Source: JAAZFF01 sp964405775
GTDB lineage: Bacteria; Verrucomicrobiota; Kiritimatiellia; RFP12; UBA3636
DNA: 64,000 bases
Assembly: GCA_964405775.1 (NCBI GenBank)
Contig: CAYOPG010000001.1
Coordinates: 1 to 64,000, forward strand
Direction of reading: 5' to 3'
Shown here: positions 37,908 to 45,836 of the stretch, piece by piece
Position numbering within the stretch: position 1 is the stretch's first letter
Layout of the letters: every line of letters starts with the position of its first letter
The notes under the pieces: model-generated
Databases searched by the model: none
Told to the model about the DNA's origin: nothing
What the model saw: only the letters and a program-made list of their open reading frames with translations
Position numbers and translations under genes: made by a program

Positions 37908-38554
37908 TATCAGCTTACATATTCGATCTTGACGGAACACTTCTGGACACTGAAATCGTCTGGGTAGACGCAACTATTAACTATCTCGCCTCAAAAGGCC
38001 ACAATATATCGCACGCCCAGTCCATGAACATTGTATATGGACGAGCATGGTTCGATGTTTACGCAGATATCGTTTCGAGATTTCCAGACCTAGACATGGG
38101 CTTGCCTAAAATGCAGGACGAAATGGCGGAATACTTCTATGCTCTGCGAGATGTCACCGACGTCCGCATCCATGGTTCGGTGGAGCTGCTGCACCGTCTC
38201 TCGAAAACAAAGCCATGCTGCATCGTCTCTGGTTCGCCGCGTTCGCACATTACCGAAGGTATTGAAATCATGGGCGTTGAGGACGCCGTCTCCTTCTATC
38301 TCGGCTCGTCCGATTACGATTTCGGCAAACCGCATCCTGCAGGATTTTTAGCTGCAGCAGAGCGCTTGGGAGTCGCGCCGTCTGAGTGTATCGTATTTGA
38401 AGACTCAGAAGTCGGAATCGCCGCGGGGAAAGCCGCCGGAATGAGAGTCGTGGCACTGTCCAGACCCGGCCACCCCAAGCAGGATGTCGCGGCGGCGGAT
38501 ATTATCCTTCCCGATCTCGCACAGTTCGAGCCTGCGCTGTTTGGTGAAAAATGA
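37904..38554 (+). CDS. HAD family hydrolase (beta-phosphoglucomutase-like)
   Basis: The 216-residue protein belongs to HAD subfamily IA. Motif I is FDLDGTLLDTE (nucleophile Asp9), motif II is IVSGSPRSHI, the lysine is in FGKPHPAGFL, and motif III is CIVFEDSEVGIAAGKAAGM. The helical cap between motifs I and II fits sugar-phosphate phosphatases or phosphoglucomutases. The start overlaps the pseudokinase stop, and its own stop overlaps miaA, so the four genes are translationally linked. The substrate is unknown. Confidence 0.88.
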   Translation: MISAYIFDLDGTLLDTEIVWVDATINYLASKGHNISHAQSMNIVYGRAWFDVYADIVSRFPDLDMGLPKMQDEMAEYFYALRDVTDVRIHGSVELLHRLSKTKPCCIVSGSPRSHITEGIEIMGVEDAVSFYLGSSDYDFGKPHPAGFLAAAERLGVAPSECIVFEDSEVGIAAGKAAGMRVVALSRPGHPKQDVAAADIILPDLAQFEPALFGEK

Positions 38555-39516
38555 GCGGCGCCACGGGTAAGAGCGCTTCATGTGAGGCATGGATACTAGT
38601 CGGCCCGACAGCTACGGGGAAGACGGCAGTTTCATGTGAATTAGCGCGCCGCCTTAGTGCCGTTGTCCTTTCGGCCGACTCCATGCTCGTTTACAAAGGC
38701 ATGGATATCGGCACAGCAAAGCCCTCCAGCTCAGAACTTGAAGATATCGATGTTTTTGGTATCGACATAGTTCCGCCATCTGAAAAATTCAGCACAGGCC
38801 GCTGGCTTGAATGTGCAAAAGAGGCTTTTGCAACAGGGCGGGATGTGATTGTCGCCGGTGGAACCGGCCTGTACATAAACGCCCTTATCAACGGTATCGA
38901 CGCACCACCCTCCTCCACCGCCACTCGCGCAGTCACAACCGAAATTTTAGAAAGAGGAGGAGTCGAGGCTCTGCGCATGCGAGCGGAAGAACTCTCCCCG
39001 GGGTCGGTCACCTCTCTGGGCGATCCAGATAATCCTCGCCGACTGATGCGGCTTGTTGAAAAGCTCCTCGCGGGTGCGACTGCTTCAGACAGCGACAAGC
39101 GCCTGACTAGTAACGGCGGCATTGTTGCAGGGCTGGAAATTTCCCCCACCGCACTTGCTGTGCGCATTGAAGCGCGCGTCATCAAGATGTTTGAAGACGG
39201 CCTGCTTGATGAGGTAGCGGAGCTGCGGCGCAATTACCCCGGGTTTTCGGAAACAGCCGGGAAAGGCATAGGCTACGCCGAAGCCGCGGCGGTGCTCGAC
39301 GGCGTAATTGATCGAAAAGAGGCAATACAGAAAATCGCCTTGCGCACCCGACAACTCGCGAAACGCCAAAGGACATGGTTCCGTCATCAACTTGATGTAG
39401 ACTGGATACGAGGGCCCGAAAACAAACACGACGTCGCCCGTGCTGCGGATGACGTTATGGAGGCATGGAAACGCCATGGGAAAACTAGAATATCAATCAG
39501 AAGAGAGTGTTCCTAA
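38551..39516 (+). CDS. miaA: tRNA dimethylallyltransferase MiaA
   Basis: MiaA adds a dimethylallyl group to A37 of tRNAs reading UNN codons. The 321-residue protein has the P-loop GPTATGKTAVSCELA, ADSMLVYKGMDIGTAKPS, VAGGTGLYINALINGI and a C-terminal RTRQLAKRQRTWFRH, all family signatures. The start overlaps the HAD gene (ATGA). Its end overlaps the annotated start of radC by about 40 bases. Confidence 0.95.
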   Translation: MSGATGKSASCEAWILVGPTATGKTAVSCELARRLSAVVLSADSMLVYKGMDIGTAKPSSSELEDIDVFGIDIVPPSEKFSTGRWLECAKEAFATGRDVIVAGGTGLYINALINGIDAPPSSTATRAVTTEILERGGVEALRMRAEELSPGSVTSLGDPDNPRRLMRLVEKLLAGATASDSDKRLTSNGGIVAGLEISPTALAVRIEARVIKMFEDGLLDEVAELRRNYPGFSETAGKGIGYAEAAAVLDGVIDRKEAIQKIALRTRQLAKRQRTWFRHQLDVDWIRGPENKHDVARAADDVMEAWKRHGKTRISIRRECS

Positions 39517-40270
39517 AGTATTAAAGGAGGCGCCTACCAATATTGCGCAGGTTCCTGACACAACAGATACTTTAAAAAATGTGGTCAGGAAGGATGACAG
39601 ACCGCGGGAAAAGCTGAAGGAAGGCAGATATCTTTCAGACGCGGAACTTCTTGCCATCATTATTTCGCAGGGAATCTCGGGTCATAATGTGCTGAGCATT
39701 GCAAATGCGATAATGAAAGATGCCAAGACACTGACAAATCTGACTAAGAAGGGTGTTGGTGAACTAAAGGAGTATAAAGGCATCGGAGATGCAAAGGCTA
39801 TACAAATAGCCGCAGTGCTCGAACTCGCCAAAAGGGTTCGTGATGAGAAAATAGAGAAAGGGGCTCCGTCGCTGCTAACACACCCGGAAGTCGTCGCAGA
39901 GGAAGTCAACGCCTACAAGCTGAATGATGATACTGAGTCATTCTTTGTCCTGCCGATTGACAAAAAATGCCGTCTCTGCGGCCCGGTTACAGAAGTGACA
40001 CACGGTATTCTCGACTCTTCACTTGTGCACCCGCGCGAAGTCTTTAGAGTTGCTCTGCGTTGGGCGTCCGCCTCAGTGATTGTCGCGCACAATCACCCGT
40101 CCGGCGACCCCACGCCATCTAGGGAAGACCTCGATGTCACTCGCAAGCTCATAGAGGCTGGTCGAATTGTGGCTATACCCGTAACTGACCACATAATCGT
40201 CGGTGACAAACACCTGTTTCCGCCAGGCTTTCACAGTATACGCCGCAGCGGCGTCATTGCTTTCGACTAG
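39476..40270 (+). CDS. radC: RadC family JAMM-domain protein
   Basis: RadC/DUF2466 proteins have a helix-hairpin-helix part and a JAB/MPN metalloprotease-like domain; their cellular role is unsettled. Visible are the DRPREKLKEGRYLSDAELLAI start, GVGELKEYKGIGDAKAIQI, and the zinc motif HNHPSGDPTPSREDLD. ATG 39476 gives 264 residues and overlaps miaA. A strong AAAGGAGG at 39523-39530 lies inside the reading frame just past the miaA stop, 11 bases before an in-frame ATT at 39542, so a downstream non-standard start is possible. It converges on the methyltransferase gene at a shared CTAG. Confidence 0.85.
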   Translation: MGKLEYQSEESVPKVLKEAPTNIAQVPDTTDTLKNVVRKDDRPREKLKEGRYLSDAELLAIIISQGISGHNVLSIANAIMKDAKTLTNLTKKGVGELKEYKGIGDAKAIQIAAVLELAKRVRDEKIEKGAPSLLTHPEVVAEEVNAYKLNDDTESFFVLPIDKKCRLCGPVTEVTHGILDSSLVHPREVFRVALRWASASVIVAHNHPSGDPTPSREDLDVTRKLIEAGRIVAIPVTDHIIVGDKHLFPPGFHSIRRSGVIAFD

Positions 40271-41484
40271 CTACAAAGCTCTGGACATATTTCGGAGAGC
40301 CGCTTCGCAAGATAAGGGGTAGAGCCCCATTCGTCGCGCAAATCAAGGTATTCGGAAAGCGCTGTTTCCAAACCTGCCCGAGACGTCCTTACAGCTCGTA
40401 TCATTATGTTGCGGGCGGTGGCTTCTGGCTCTATGAATTCGACGACGTTAGCACGGTATCCCATAATGCGCAGTATCTGTGCGCGGAAAGCATCGGTCAG
40501 GATATCAGCAAGTCTCTCGCGCAGAATTCCGTTGCGCAGAACAGCGCGGTTGCGCCCGGTGGTGCCGAGTTGCGAATGTAGCTCGTGCTGACAACATGGA
40601 GCGCACAGAATTGCACGCGCAGAATGTTCGACACCGAAAGCCATCGCCTCGTCGGTGGCAGTATCACAGGCATGCAGGCTCATTACAATGTCCGGCTCGG
40701 CAACGGGTTTGAAGACGCCGATGTCGGATGCAATGAAACATGCACCGCTTTCATCCCACCCCAAAGACTCGGCCATTCTACGGCACGACCGGATGATTTT
40801 TTCGTTTATGTCTATACCTGTGAGCTTAATTTCAACACCGCGCGTTGCCTCAAGATAGGCTTTGGCCGAAAACGAAAGGTATGACTTTCCGCAACCCGCG
40901 TCGAAAAGCTGAATGGGGGTGTTTTGTTCGAACTTAAGGGCATCAAGCGTGGCGTCGATAATGCGGAGGAATTCATTGACTTGGCGGTATTTAGCCCGCA
41001 TGGTCGGTTTGATCTCGCCCTCTGGATCAGAAAGCCCGATGACCAAGAGCAACTTCGATGAATCGAATCTCGTAAGGGGATAGTCTTTTTCCCGGTTATG
41101 CGATCTTGATGCTGCGGGGTCACGGTTTAAGTTAGACTTGCTCCTCGAAATGAGAACACGTCCCTTTTTCGAAACACGGCAATGCAGATCTCGGTCAGAC
41201 GTCATTACATGAGCCTCTGAGAGCGGGATTCCGCTCATCAGTTCCGACATTTTTTTCATGGCCTCGCCGCGCTGCAGATTTTCCGATTCAGAAGCGCGGG
41301 TGAACTGCCAAACTTCGCCGTCCTTTACCTCTACAATGCGGAGCTTCAGTTCGTTATTTGATCCGGGGCCGACTGGCTCCTTGAATTTTAAAACCGCGGA
41401 TATGAACGATTGCACGTCGAAAATCATCTTTATGATTTCACGTGATGCCGCTTTCTTTTCTTGCTGGAAATCTTGCGTTTTCAA
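40267..41484 (-). CDS. SAM-dependent methyltransferase (Methyltransf_32 / GSTCD-like)
   Basis: The C-terminal half is a class I methyltransferase: LFDAGCGKSYLSFSAKAYL as the SAM loop, LTGIDINEKII, SDIGVF, then SLHACDTATDEAMAFG and LCAPCCQHEL, the signature of the Methyltransf_32 group. The first 170 residues have no motif I recognise. The substrate is unknown; some relatives act on RNA. The gene is last in a four-gene minus-strand unit, its start overlapping the outer-membrane protein stop by four bases. Confidence 0.78.
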   Translation of the reverse strand: MKTQDFQQEKKAASREIIKMIFDVQSFISAVLKFKEPVGPGSNNELKLRIVEVKDGEVWQFTRASESENLQRGEAMKKMSELMSGIPLSEAHVMTSDRDLHCRVSKKGRVLISRSKSNLNRDPAASRSHNREKDYPLTRFDSSKLLLVIGLSDPEGEIKPTMRAKYRQVNEFLRIIDATLDALKFEQNTPIQLFDAGCGKSYLSFSAKAYLEATRGVEIKLTGIDINEKIIRSCRRMAESLGWDESGACFIASDIGVFKPVAEPDIVMSLHACDTATDEAMAFGVEHSARAILCAPCCQHELHSQLGTTGRNRAVLRNGILRERLADILTDAFRAQILRIMGYRANVVEFIEPEATARNIMIRAVRTSRAGLETALSEYLDLRDEWGSTPYLAKRLSEICPELCS

Positions 41485-42719
41485 AAGAATTTACCTACAC
41501 CTAGTCGGAGCGAAGTCTCCGTTCCGAAAGACACGCCACCGCCGACGATATAGTCGGCAAAAGGAGAATACCAACCCGAGAAAAGTATTCCCACAGGATC
41601 TGTCCGTTCGGCGTTTAGGTCGTAATGCTGGTCAGCTATATCGAGCGAACCACTGTAGCTCACGTCCGTGTAGGCATCAACGAAAAGGTATGCCCCTACG
41701 CCCCAGAAGTGCGATGTATAATCAATGCCACCGATGAGGGAGAAAGTGAATTCTCCCATGTCTACCTCTTCCGAGTAATTCGTGAAAGTGTATTCGTAAA
41801 CAGTTGATTCCGCTGTTCCCGGCGTTTCTGGAGTTGCGGGGATTTCCGGCACTACGTATTCACCGCTTTTATTAAAAACGGTCGCGTTCATATCAAGCGT
41901 CGTAGTCTCGTAAGAGGTCATTGCGCCTAAATTCGCATTCCAGTTGCCGTCAATGACGAACGAATACACGTAGCCAATCCTGCCTCCCATGCCAGAGCCA
42001 CCATCGAGATTTAGATCCGAGAGATAAGTCCTGTCCGGCACTATGCCACCGCTCGTCTTTGCATCTGTAACCACATAGATATCCGCAAACCAATTGCGCC
42101 ATGTAGCCGACAGTCCAAGGCGGGTAATCTCTATATCCTCTCCGCCGCTTCCAGTATAGTCTCCGACATTCCAGTCGTATTTTACTGTGTGGATCGGCTC
42201 TATCCACACAAGCCCAGCTGCAGGATAAGTGCGCGGTGTGACGGTGAGGTCACCAAAAACAGTCCTATATGCGCCGGGGTTAGTGCTAGGCAACGGAGCG
42301 GGCTCCCAGCGCTGCGGTCTTGCAACGTCTGGTGCGACCGGCTCAGGATCGCCAGAACGCGACATGACAATGGGAGGTGGAGGAGTGCTCTCGTCTCCGT
42401 GAAATTCGCCGATCCGTGAGATCGCCATCGCAAACCCGCCCAAGTCAACTATGCGGTTGAGCACGAAATCATACGGCCCGTGACGTCGTTCCGTGACTGA
42501 ATCCGCGAACAAAATCTCTTGCGGGCGCGAGGCGAGAATCGTCCACTCCTTCCCTCCCGCAGTGAATTTGACACCCGGTTTTTTGACAATAGGCCCCAAC
42601 GTGTCTCGCGTGACCGTGGACGTTAGCCAGAACGTCTTGTACTCTTCGGCGTTGGCGGTCATGCCGACTGCCGCAAACACCAGCGTCAAAGCAACAATAA
42701 AGCTAATTTTATTTTTCAT
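41481..42719 (-). CDS. Predicted outer-membrane beta-barrel protein, unknown function
   Basis: The 412-residue protein has a clear signal peptide (about 1-24, ending TANA), a short N-terminal domain, a proline-rich stretch (about 110-150) and a C-terminal region of alternating hydrophobic and aromatic residues ending in LRLGVGKFF, as expected for a beta-barrel with terminal Phe. I do not recognise a family. It lies between a GNAT gene and a cytoplasmic methyltransferase and is probably cotranscribed with both, with one base between it and the GNAT stop region. Confidence 0.7.
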   Translation of the reverse strand: MKNKISFIVALTLVFAAVGMTANAEEYKTFWLTSTVTRDTLGPIVKKPGVKFTAGGKEWTILASRPQEILFADSVTERRHGPYDFVLNRIVDLGGFAMAISRIGEFHGDESTPPPPIVMSRSGDPEPVAPDVARPQRWEPAPLPSTNPGAYRTVFGDLTVTPRTYPAAGLVWIEPIHTVKYDWNVGDYTGSGGEDIEITRLGLSATWRNWFADIYVVTDAKTSGGIVPDRTYLSDLNLDGGSGMGGRIGYVYSFVIDGNWNANLGAMTSYETTTLDMNATVFNKSGEYVVPEIPATPETPGTAESTVYEYTFTNYSEEVDMGEFTFSLIGGIDYTSHFWGVGAYLFVDAYTDVSYSGSLDIADQHYDLNAERTDPVGILFSGWYSPFADYIVGGGVSFGTETSLRLGVGKFF

Positions 42720-42720
42720 C

Positions 42721-43248
42721 TCAAATTTCCAAGCGCATTACAAAATCATCCATCAAGAAACCGCCGCCGATTTCCCGTACTTGTTCTTTCCTTTTGGTAA
42801 ATCCAACCCGTTCATAAGCGCGTATAGCACGCTCGTTCTTTTTGTTAACGTTGAGTTCCACAGCACGTGCACCGACATCTTCCGCGTGTTTTGCGACATG
42901 CTTCAAAAGCCGACGTCCAAGCCCCTGGCTCCACAGCGCGGGAGCCAGATAGATCTTATGCAAGTAAACAACGCCATCGCCATCCGGCTTCATATCATAC
43001 GATAACACCCCGGAGTCAGATCCATTGGTTTCCAAGAGAAAATATCCGACACCTTCTGATATTTCTTTTTTAATAGTCTCAGGGGCATACATCCACGCTA
43101 ACATGAAGTCGATTTGTGTGGCAGTAATAATGTCCTTGTAGCATATCGGCCAGATTTTAGACGCAAGAGCGAATACGGACGCAATATCGGCATCCGTCTC
43201 TATCTTCCTTAGAATCAGCTCTCCATCGCAAGGTGCTTCGCAATTCAC
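42721..43248 (-). CDS. GNAT family N-acetyltransferase
   Basis: The 175-residue protein has the acetyl-CoA site LWSQGLGRRLLKHVAKHAE and the C-terminal NVNKKNERAIRAYERVGF, typical of GNAT enzymes. The substrate is unknown. GTG 43248 is chosen: it comes one base after the dtd stop and 7 bases after AAGGA. A longer frame to 43320 would overlap dtd by 71 bases without a ribosome site. The arrangement suggests translational coupling to dtd. Confidence 0.82.
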   Translation of the reverse strand: MNCEAPCDGELILRKIETDADIASVFALASKIWPICYKDIITATQIDFMLAWMYAPETIKKEISEGVGYFLLETNGSDSGVLSYDMKPDGDGVVYLHKIYLAPALWSQGLGRRLLKHVAKHAEDVGARAVELNVNKKNERAIRAYERVGFTKRKEQVREIGGGFLMDDFVMRLEI

Positions 43249-43249
43249 A

Positions 43250-43759
43250 TCAAATTCCTTTTGGGTTGTGAGTTTCAGGCTTTGTGGAAGAGTCCTGACC
43301 CCGCCACGGTTGGGTATCACTTGTCAGCTCTATCGTAACTGGTCCTTCATTAACAAGCGCGACTCTCATTTCGGCACCGAATTCACCGTGAGCAACCTTG
43401 TCGGGACCGAGAACATCACGCATCTGCTCAATGAAATACTCATAAAGAGCTTCTGCCTTAGCCGGGTCGCCACCCATAGTGAAACCGGGACGGTTGCCTT
43501 TTCTCGTATCGGCATAAAGCGTGAATTGCGATATAAGCAGTACAGAGCCACCGGTCTGCTCAATGGAAAGGTTCATTTTGCCATCGGCGTCGTTGAACAC
43601 ACGCAACCCTGCGAGCCTGTGTGCCAGATAGTCAGCATCGCGACGCGAATCGTCGAAACGGCATCCTATAAGCACCACATAACCTCCGCCTATGGCACCT
43701 TTCACGACTCCACCAACAGTTACGTGCGCTTCAGAGACTCTTTGGACTATCAGCTTCAT
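43250..43759 (-). CDS. dtd: D-aminoacyl-tRNA deacylase
   Basis: Dtd removes D-amino acids (and glycine from tRNA-Ala) mis-charged onto tRNA. The 169-residue protein has MKLIVQRVSEAHVTV at the start, the SQFTLYAD motif and the cross-subunit Gly-cisPro motif as NEGPVTI. The last 20 residues exceed the usual family length and look disordered. It is the first gene of the minus-strand unit dtd-GNAT-outer-membrane protein-methyltransferase. Confidence 0.95.
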   Translation of the reverse strand: MKLIVQRVSEAHVTVGGVVKGAIGGGYVVLIGCRFDDSRRDADYLAHRLAGLRVFNDADGKMNLSIEQTGGSVLLISQFTLYADTRKGNRPGFTMGGDPAKAEALYEYFIEQMRDVLGPDKVAHGEFGAEMRVALVNEGPVTIELTSDTQPWRGQDSSTKPETHNPKGI

Positions 43760-43788
43760 TTGCGGTTAACTCTCATAATTAAAGGGGC

Positions 43789-43817
43789 ATTTTACCATTG
43801 CGACACTTCATCTTCAA
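43789..43817 (-). promoter_or_regulatory. Promoter of dtd operon, overlapped by a hairpin
   Basis: On the minus strand TTGAAG (43817-43812) and TAAAAT (43794-43789) are 17 bases apart, giving a leader of about 23 bases. An imperfect inverted repeat (43801-43808 with 43816-43823) covers the -35 region; on the plus strand it is followed by six T's and looks like a terminator, though no plus-strand gene precedes it. From 43831 to 44060 I see nothing further. Confidence 0.4.
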
Positions 43818-44060
43818 GTGGCGATTTTTTGTTGGACGTTGTTGGACTTTCACCAAAATTTGAATCGCGAGTGCCACACCGGCAATCTATTCCCCACTTG
43901 CAGCGCACACGTCGTTGTCAAAGCACAACATTTATGATGGCAAAAGAACTGCTCATGCGGTAAACTTACACCATACAAAACAGTTACCCACTCCTATCGA
44001 ATGAACCAAAACATCGGGCGGTTATCAGTACTGCCCGCAAGTTTACAAGAGCAACTAAAA

Positions 44061-45161
44061 ATGGCAGTAAAAGAGAATCTATACGCAGTTATAATGGCAG
44101 GCGGTCGCGGCGAAAGATTTTGGCCTTTGAGCCGGACGGCAAGACCCAAGCAGTTTGTATCCATCTTCGGAGGAAAGCCGCTGATCACAATAGCCGTAGA
44201 GCGCCTGGAAGGCTTAGTTGCACCCGACCACATCCTTGTAATAACGTCGGCGGATCTAGTGGACGTATCACGCGAAGCACTGCCGGAGCTCCCACCGGAG
44301 AACATAATAGGTGAACCGTTCGGACGCGACACCGCCGCCGCATGTGCGCTGGGCATGGCATGGACTTCGTGGAAGGGTGGAGACTCTGCCACGATGGCCG
44401 TCCTGACAGCAGATCATCTTATTGAGGACGTACCGGTATTCCGTCAAACGCTGGCGGACGCATCCGACATCGCCGCCCGCGAGAAAGCCATAAGCGTTAT
44501 AGGGATCGTCCCGGAATTTCCCTCGACGGGTTATGGCTACGTGGAATCGGAAAAATCGCTGGAGACCGGCACCACCACGGAATTCATACGAGTCAAACGT
44601 TTCGTCGAAAAGCCAAATCTGGAGACGGCCAAACAGTACGTTTCTTCCGGCCGCCACTACTGGAATTCGGGTATGTTCATATGGACCGCCTCCACTTTCA
44701 AGAATGCGCTACGCGAATTCCGGCCACAACTTCTGGAAATGGCGGAACGTATGGAGTCCAAATTCGGCAAAGAAGATTTCAATGACGCCCTGCTTGAGGA
44801 GTACACAAAGCTCGACAAGATTTCGATTGACTACGCCGTTATGGAAAAGGCAAGTAACATCATCGCAGCACGTGGCTCATTCGGGTGGGACGATGTTGGC
44901 ACGTGGGTTTCGGCCGCGACCCATTTTGCCAACGACTCCAATGGCAACGCAACTCACGGCAAGACCGAAATCCTTCAGTCCCAAGGCAATACAATCGTAA
45001 ACGACGTCGATGGGCACCTCGTGGCCGTTATGGGCGCCGAAAATCTCGTGGTAGTTCATACAGCAGACGCCACGCTCGTCTGCACTCGCGACTGCGCCCA
45101 GGACCTCAAGGAACTGGTGAAACAAATCTCAGAAAAAAACAACAACCCGTCTTACACATAA
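44061..45161 (+). CDS. manC: Mannose-1-phosphate guanylyltransferase
   Basis: The enzyme makes GDP-mannose from GTP and mannose-1-phosphate for glycan synthesis. The 366-residue protein begins with VIMAGGRGERFWPLSR, the nucleotidyltransferase loop, followed by PKQF, GRDTAAACALG, and FVEKP with the conserved lysine; FGWDDVGTW completes the family set. It lacks the C-terminal isomerase domain of bifunctional ManC enzymes. ATG 44061 starts just before the fold; an upstream ATG at 44001 is possible, and neither has a good ribosome site. Four bases separate it from the GDT1 gene. Confidence 0.9.
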   Translation: MAVKENLYAVIMAGGRGERFWPLSRTARPKQFVSIFGGKPLITIAVERLEGLVAPDHILVITSADLVDVSREALPELPPENIIGEPFGRDTAAACALGMAWTSWKGGDSATMAVLTADHLIEDVPVFRQTLADASDIAAREKAISVIGIVPEFPSTGYGYVESEKSLETGTTTEFIRVKRFVEKPNLETAKQYVSSGRHYWNSGMFIWTASTFKNALREFRPQLLEMAERMESKFGKEDFNDALLEEYTKLDKISIDYAVMEKASNIIAARGSFGWDDVGTWVSAATHFANDSNGNATHGKTEILQSQGNTIVNDVDGHLVAVMGAENLVVVHTADATLVCTRDCAQDLKELVKQISEKNNNPSYT

Positions 45162-45164
45162 ACT

Positions 45165-45470
45165 ATGCTTTCGACACTACTCAAAACCTTCGGCACTGTT
45201 TTCGTGGCAGAGCTGGGAGACAAGACACAGCTGACCTGCATGGGATTCGCATCGACCGATCCTGGACAACGTCTGTGGATATTCCTCGGCTCAGCGCTTG
45301 CGCTTGCGGTTTCTTCCGCAATAGCAGTGTACTTCGGCTGCCAGATCCAGAAATTCGTAAGTCCCAAAACAATTAAAATCATTGCCGGCACTGTCTTCAT
45401 AATTTTCGGGATTATATATCTGAGTGAAGCTTTTTTGGGCGATCCTCCCCTCCCGCCACCCGAAGCATAG
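45165..45470 (+). CDS. GDT1/TMEM165 family cation transporter, single-repeat form
   Basis: GDT1/UPF0016 proteins export Mn2+ or Ca2+ from the cytoplasm. This 101-residue product has one copy of the family repeat: three membrane helices and the motif ELGDKTQLTCMGFA near residues 16-29. Two-repeat proteins have this motif twice, so this form must dimerise to make a transporter. It follows the guanylyltransferase by three bases, and an HNH gene follows after seven. Confidence 0.85.
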   Translation: MLSTLLKTFGTVFVAELGDKTQLTCMGFASTDPGQRLWIFLGSALALAVSSAIAVYFGCQIQKFVSPKTIKIIAGTVFIIFGIIYLSEAFLGDPPLPPPEA

Positions 45471-45477
45471 CATAGCC

Positions 45478-45819
45478 ATGGGAATGAACCGGATTGACGG
45501 TCGAAAGGACTGGGTGGACATCCGCAAAGACGACGCCCATGTGGCGCGCGAACGCGAAAAGGCGCGCGAACTTAGAAAGAGCCAATGGTGGAAAGCCCGT
45601 CTGGCAGAAGGCAAATGCCACTATTGCGGAGGTTCGTTCAGGCCGGAAGAGCTGACTATGGATCATGTGATCCCTGTAGCGCGCGGCGGGAACTCTGTGA
45701 AAAGCAACGTTGTGCCTGCATGCGAAAAGTGCAACAAAACAAAAAAACACTTGACGCCAGTGGAGCAGATTCTAAACGAAATGGAAGCATCCGGCGAACT
45801 ATCACCGGCGAATGAATAA
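45478..45819 (+). CDS. HNH endonuclease family protein
   Basis: The 113-residue protein has a zinc-binding HNH domain: CHYCGG at about 48-53, LTMDHVIPVARGG as the catalytic beta-beta-alpha unit, NVVPACEKCNKTKK with the second cysteine pair. The first 40 residues are highly charged and probably helical. Start at ATG 45478 or 45484; no clear ribosome site. Such small HNH proteins occur in many genomes with unknown targets. Nothing around it suggests a phage or restriction island. Confidence 0.85.
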   Translation: MGMNRIDGRKDWVDIRKDDAHVAREREKARELRKSQWWKARLAEGKCHYCGGSFRPEELTMDHVIPVARGGNSVKSNVVPACEKCNKTKKHLTPVEQILNEMEASGELSPANE

Positions 45820-45836
45820 TTGGAGCAAGAGATAAA

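Noticed and set aside
43801..43830. Plus-strand hairpin with six T's as a terminator
   Set aside because: All genes before it are on the minus strand and it overlaps the dtd promoter; it may be a chance palindrome or operator.
43268..43963. A 231-codon open frame on the plus strand opposite dtd
   Set aside because: It is antisense to the well-supported dtd and GNAT genes, has no motif and no ribosome site.
45478..45819. HNH protein as part of a defence or phage island
   Set aside because: It is flanked by manC, a cation transporter and nadB with tight spacing; no integrase, methylase or phage gene is near.
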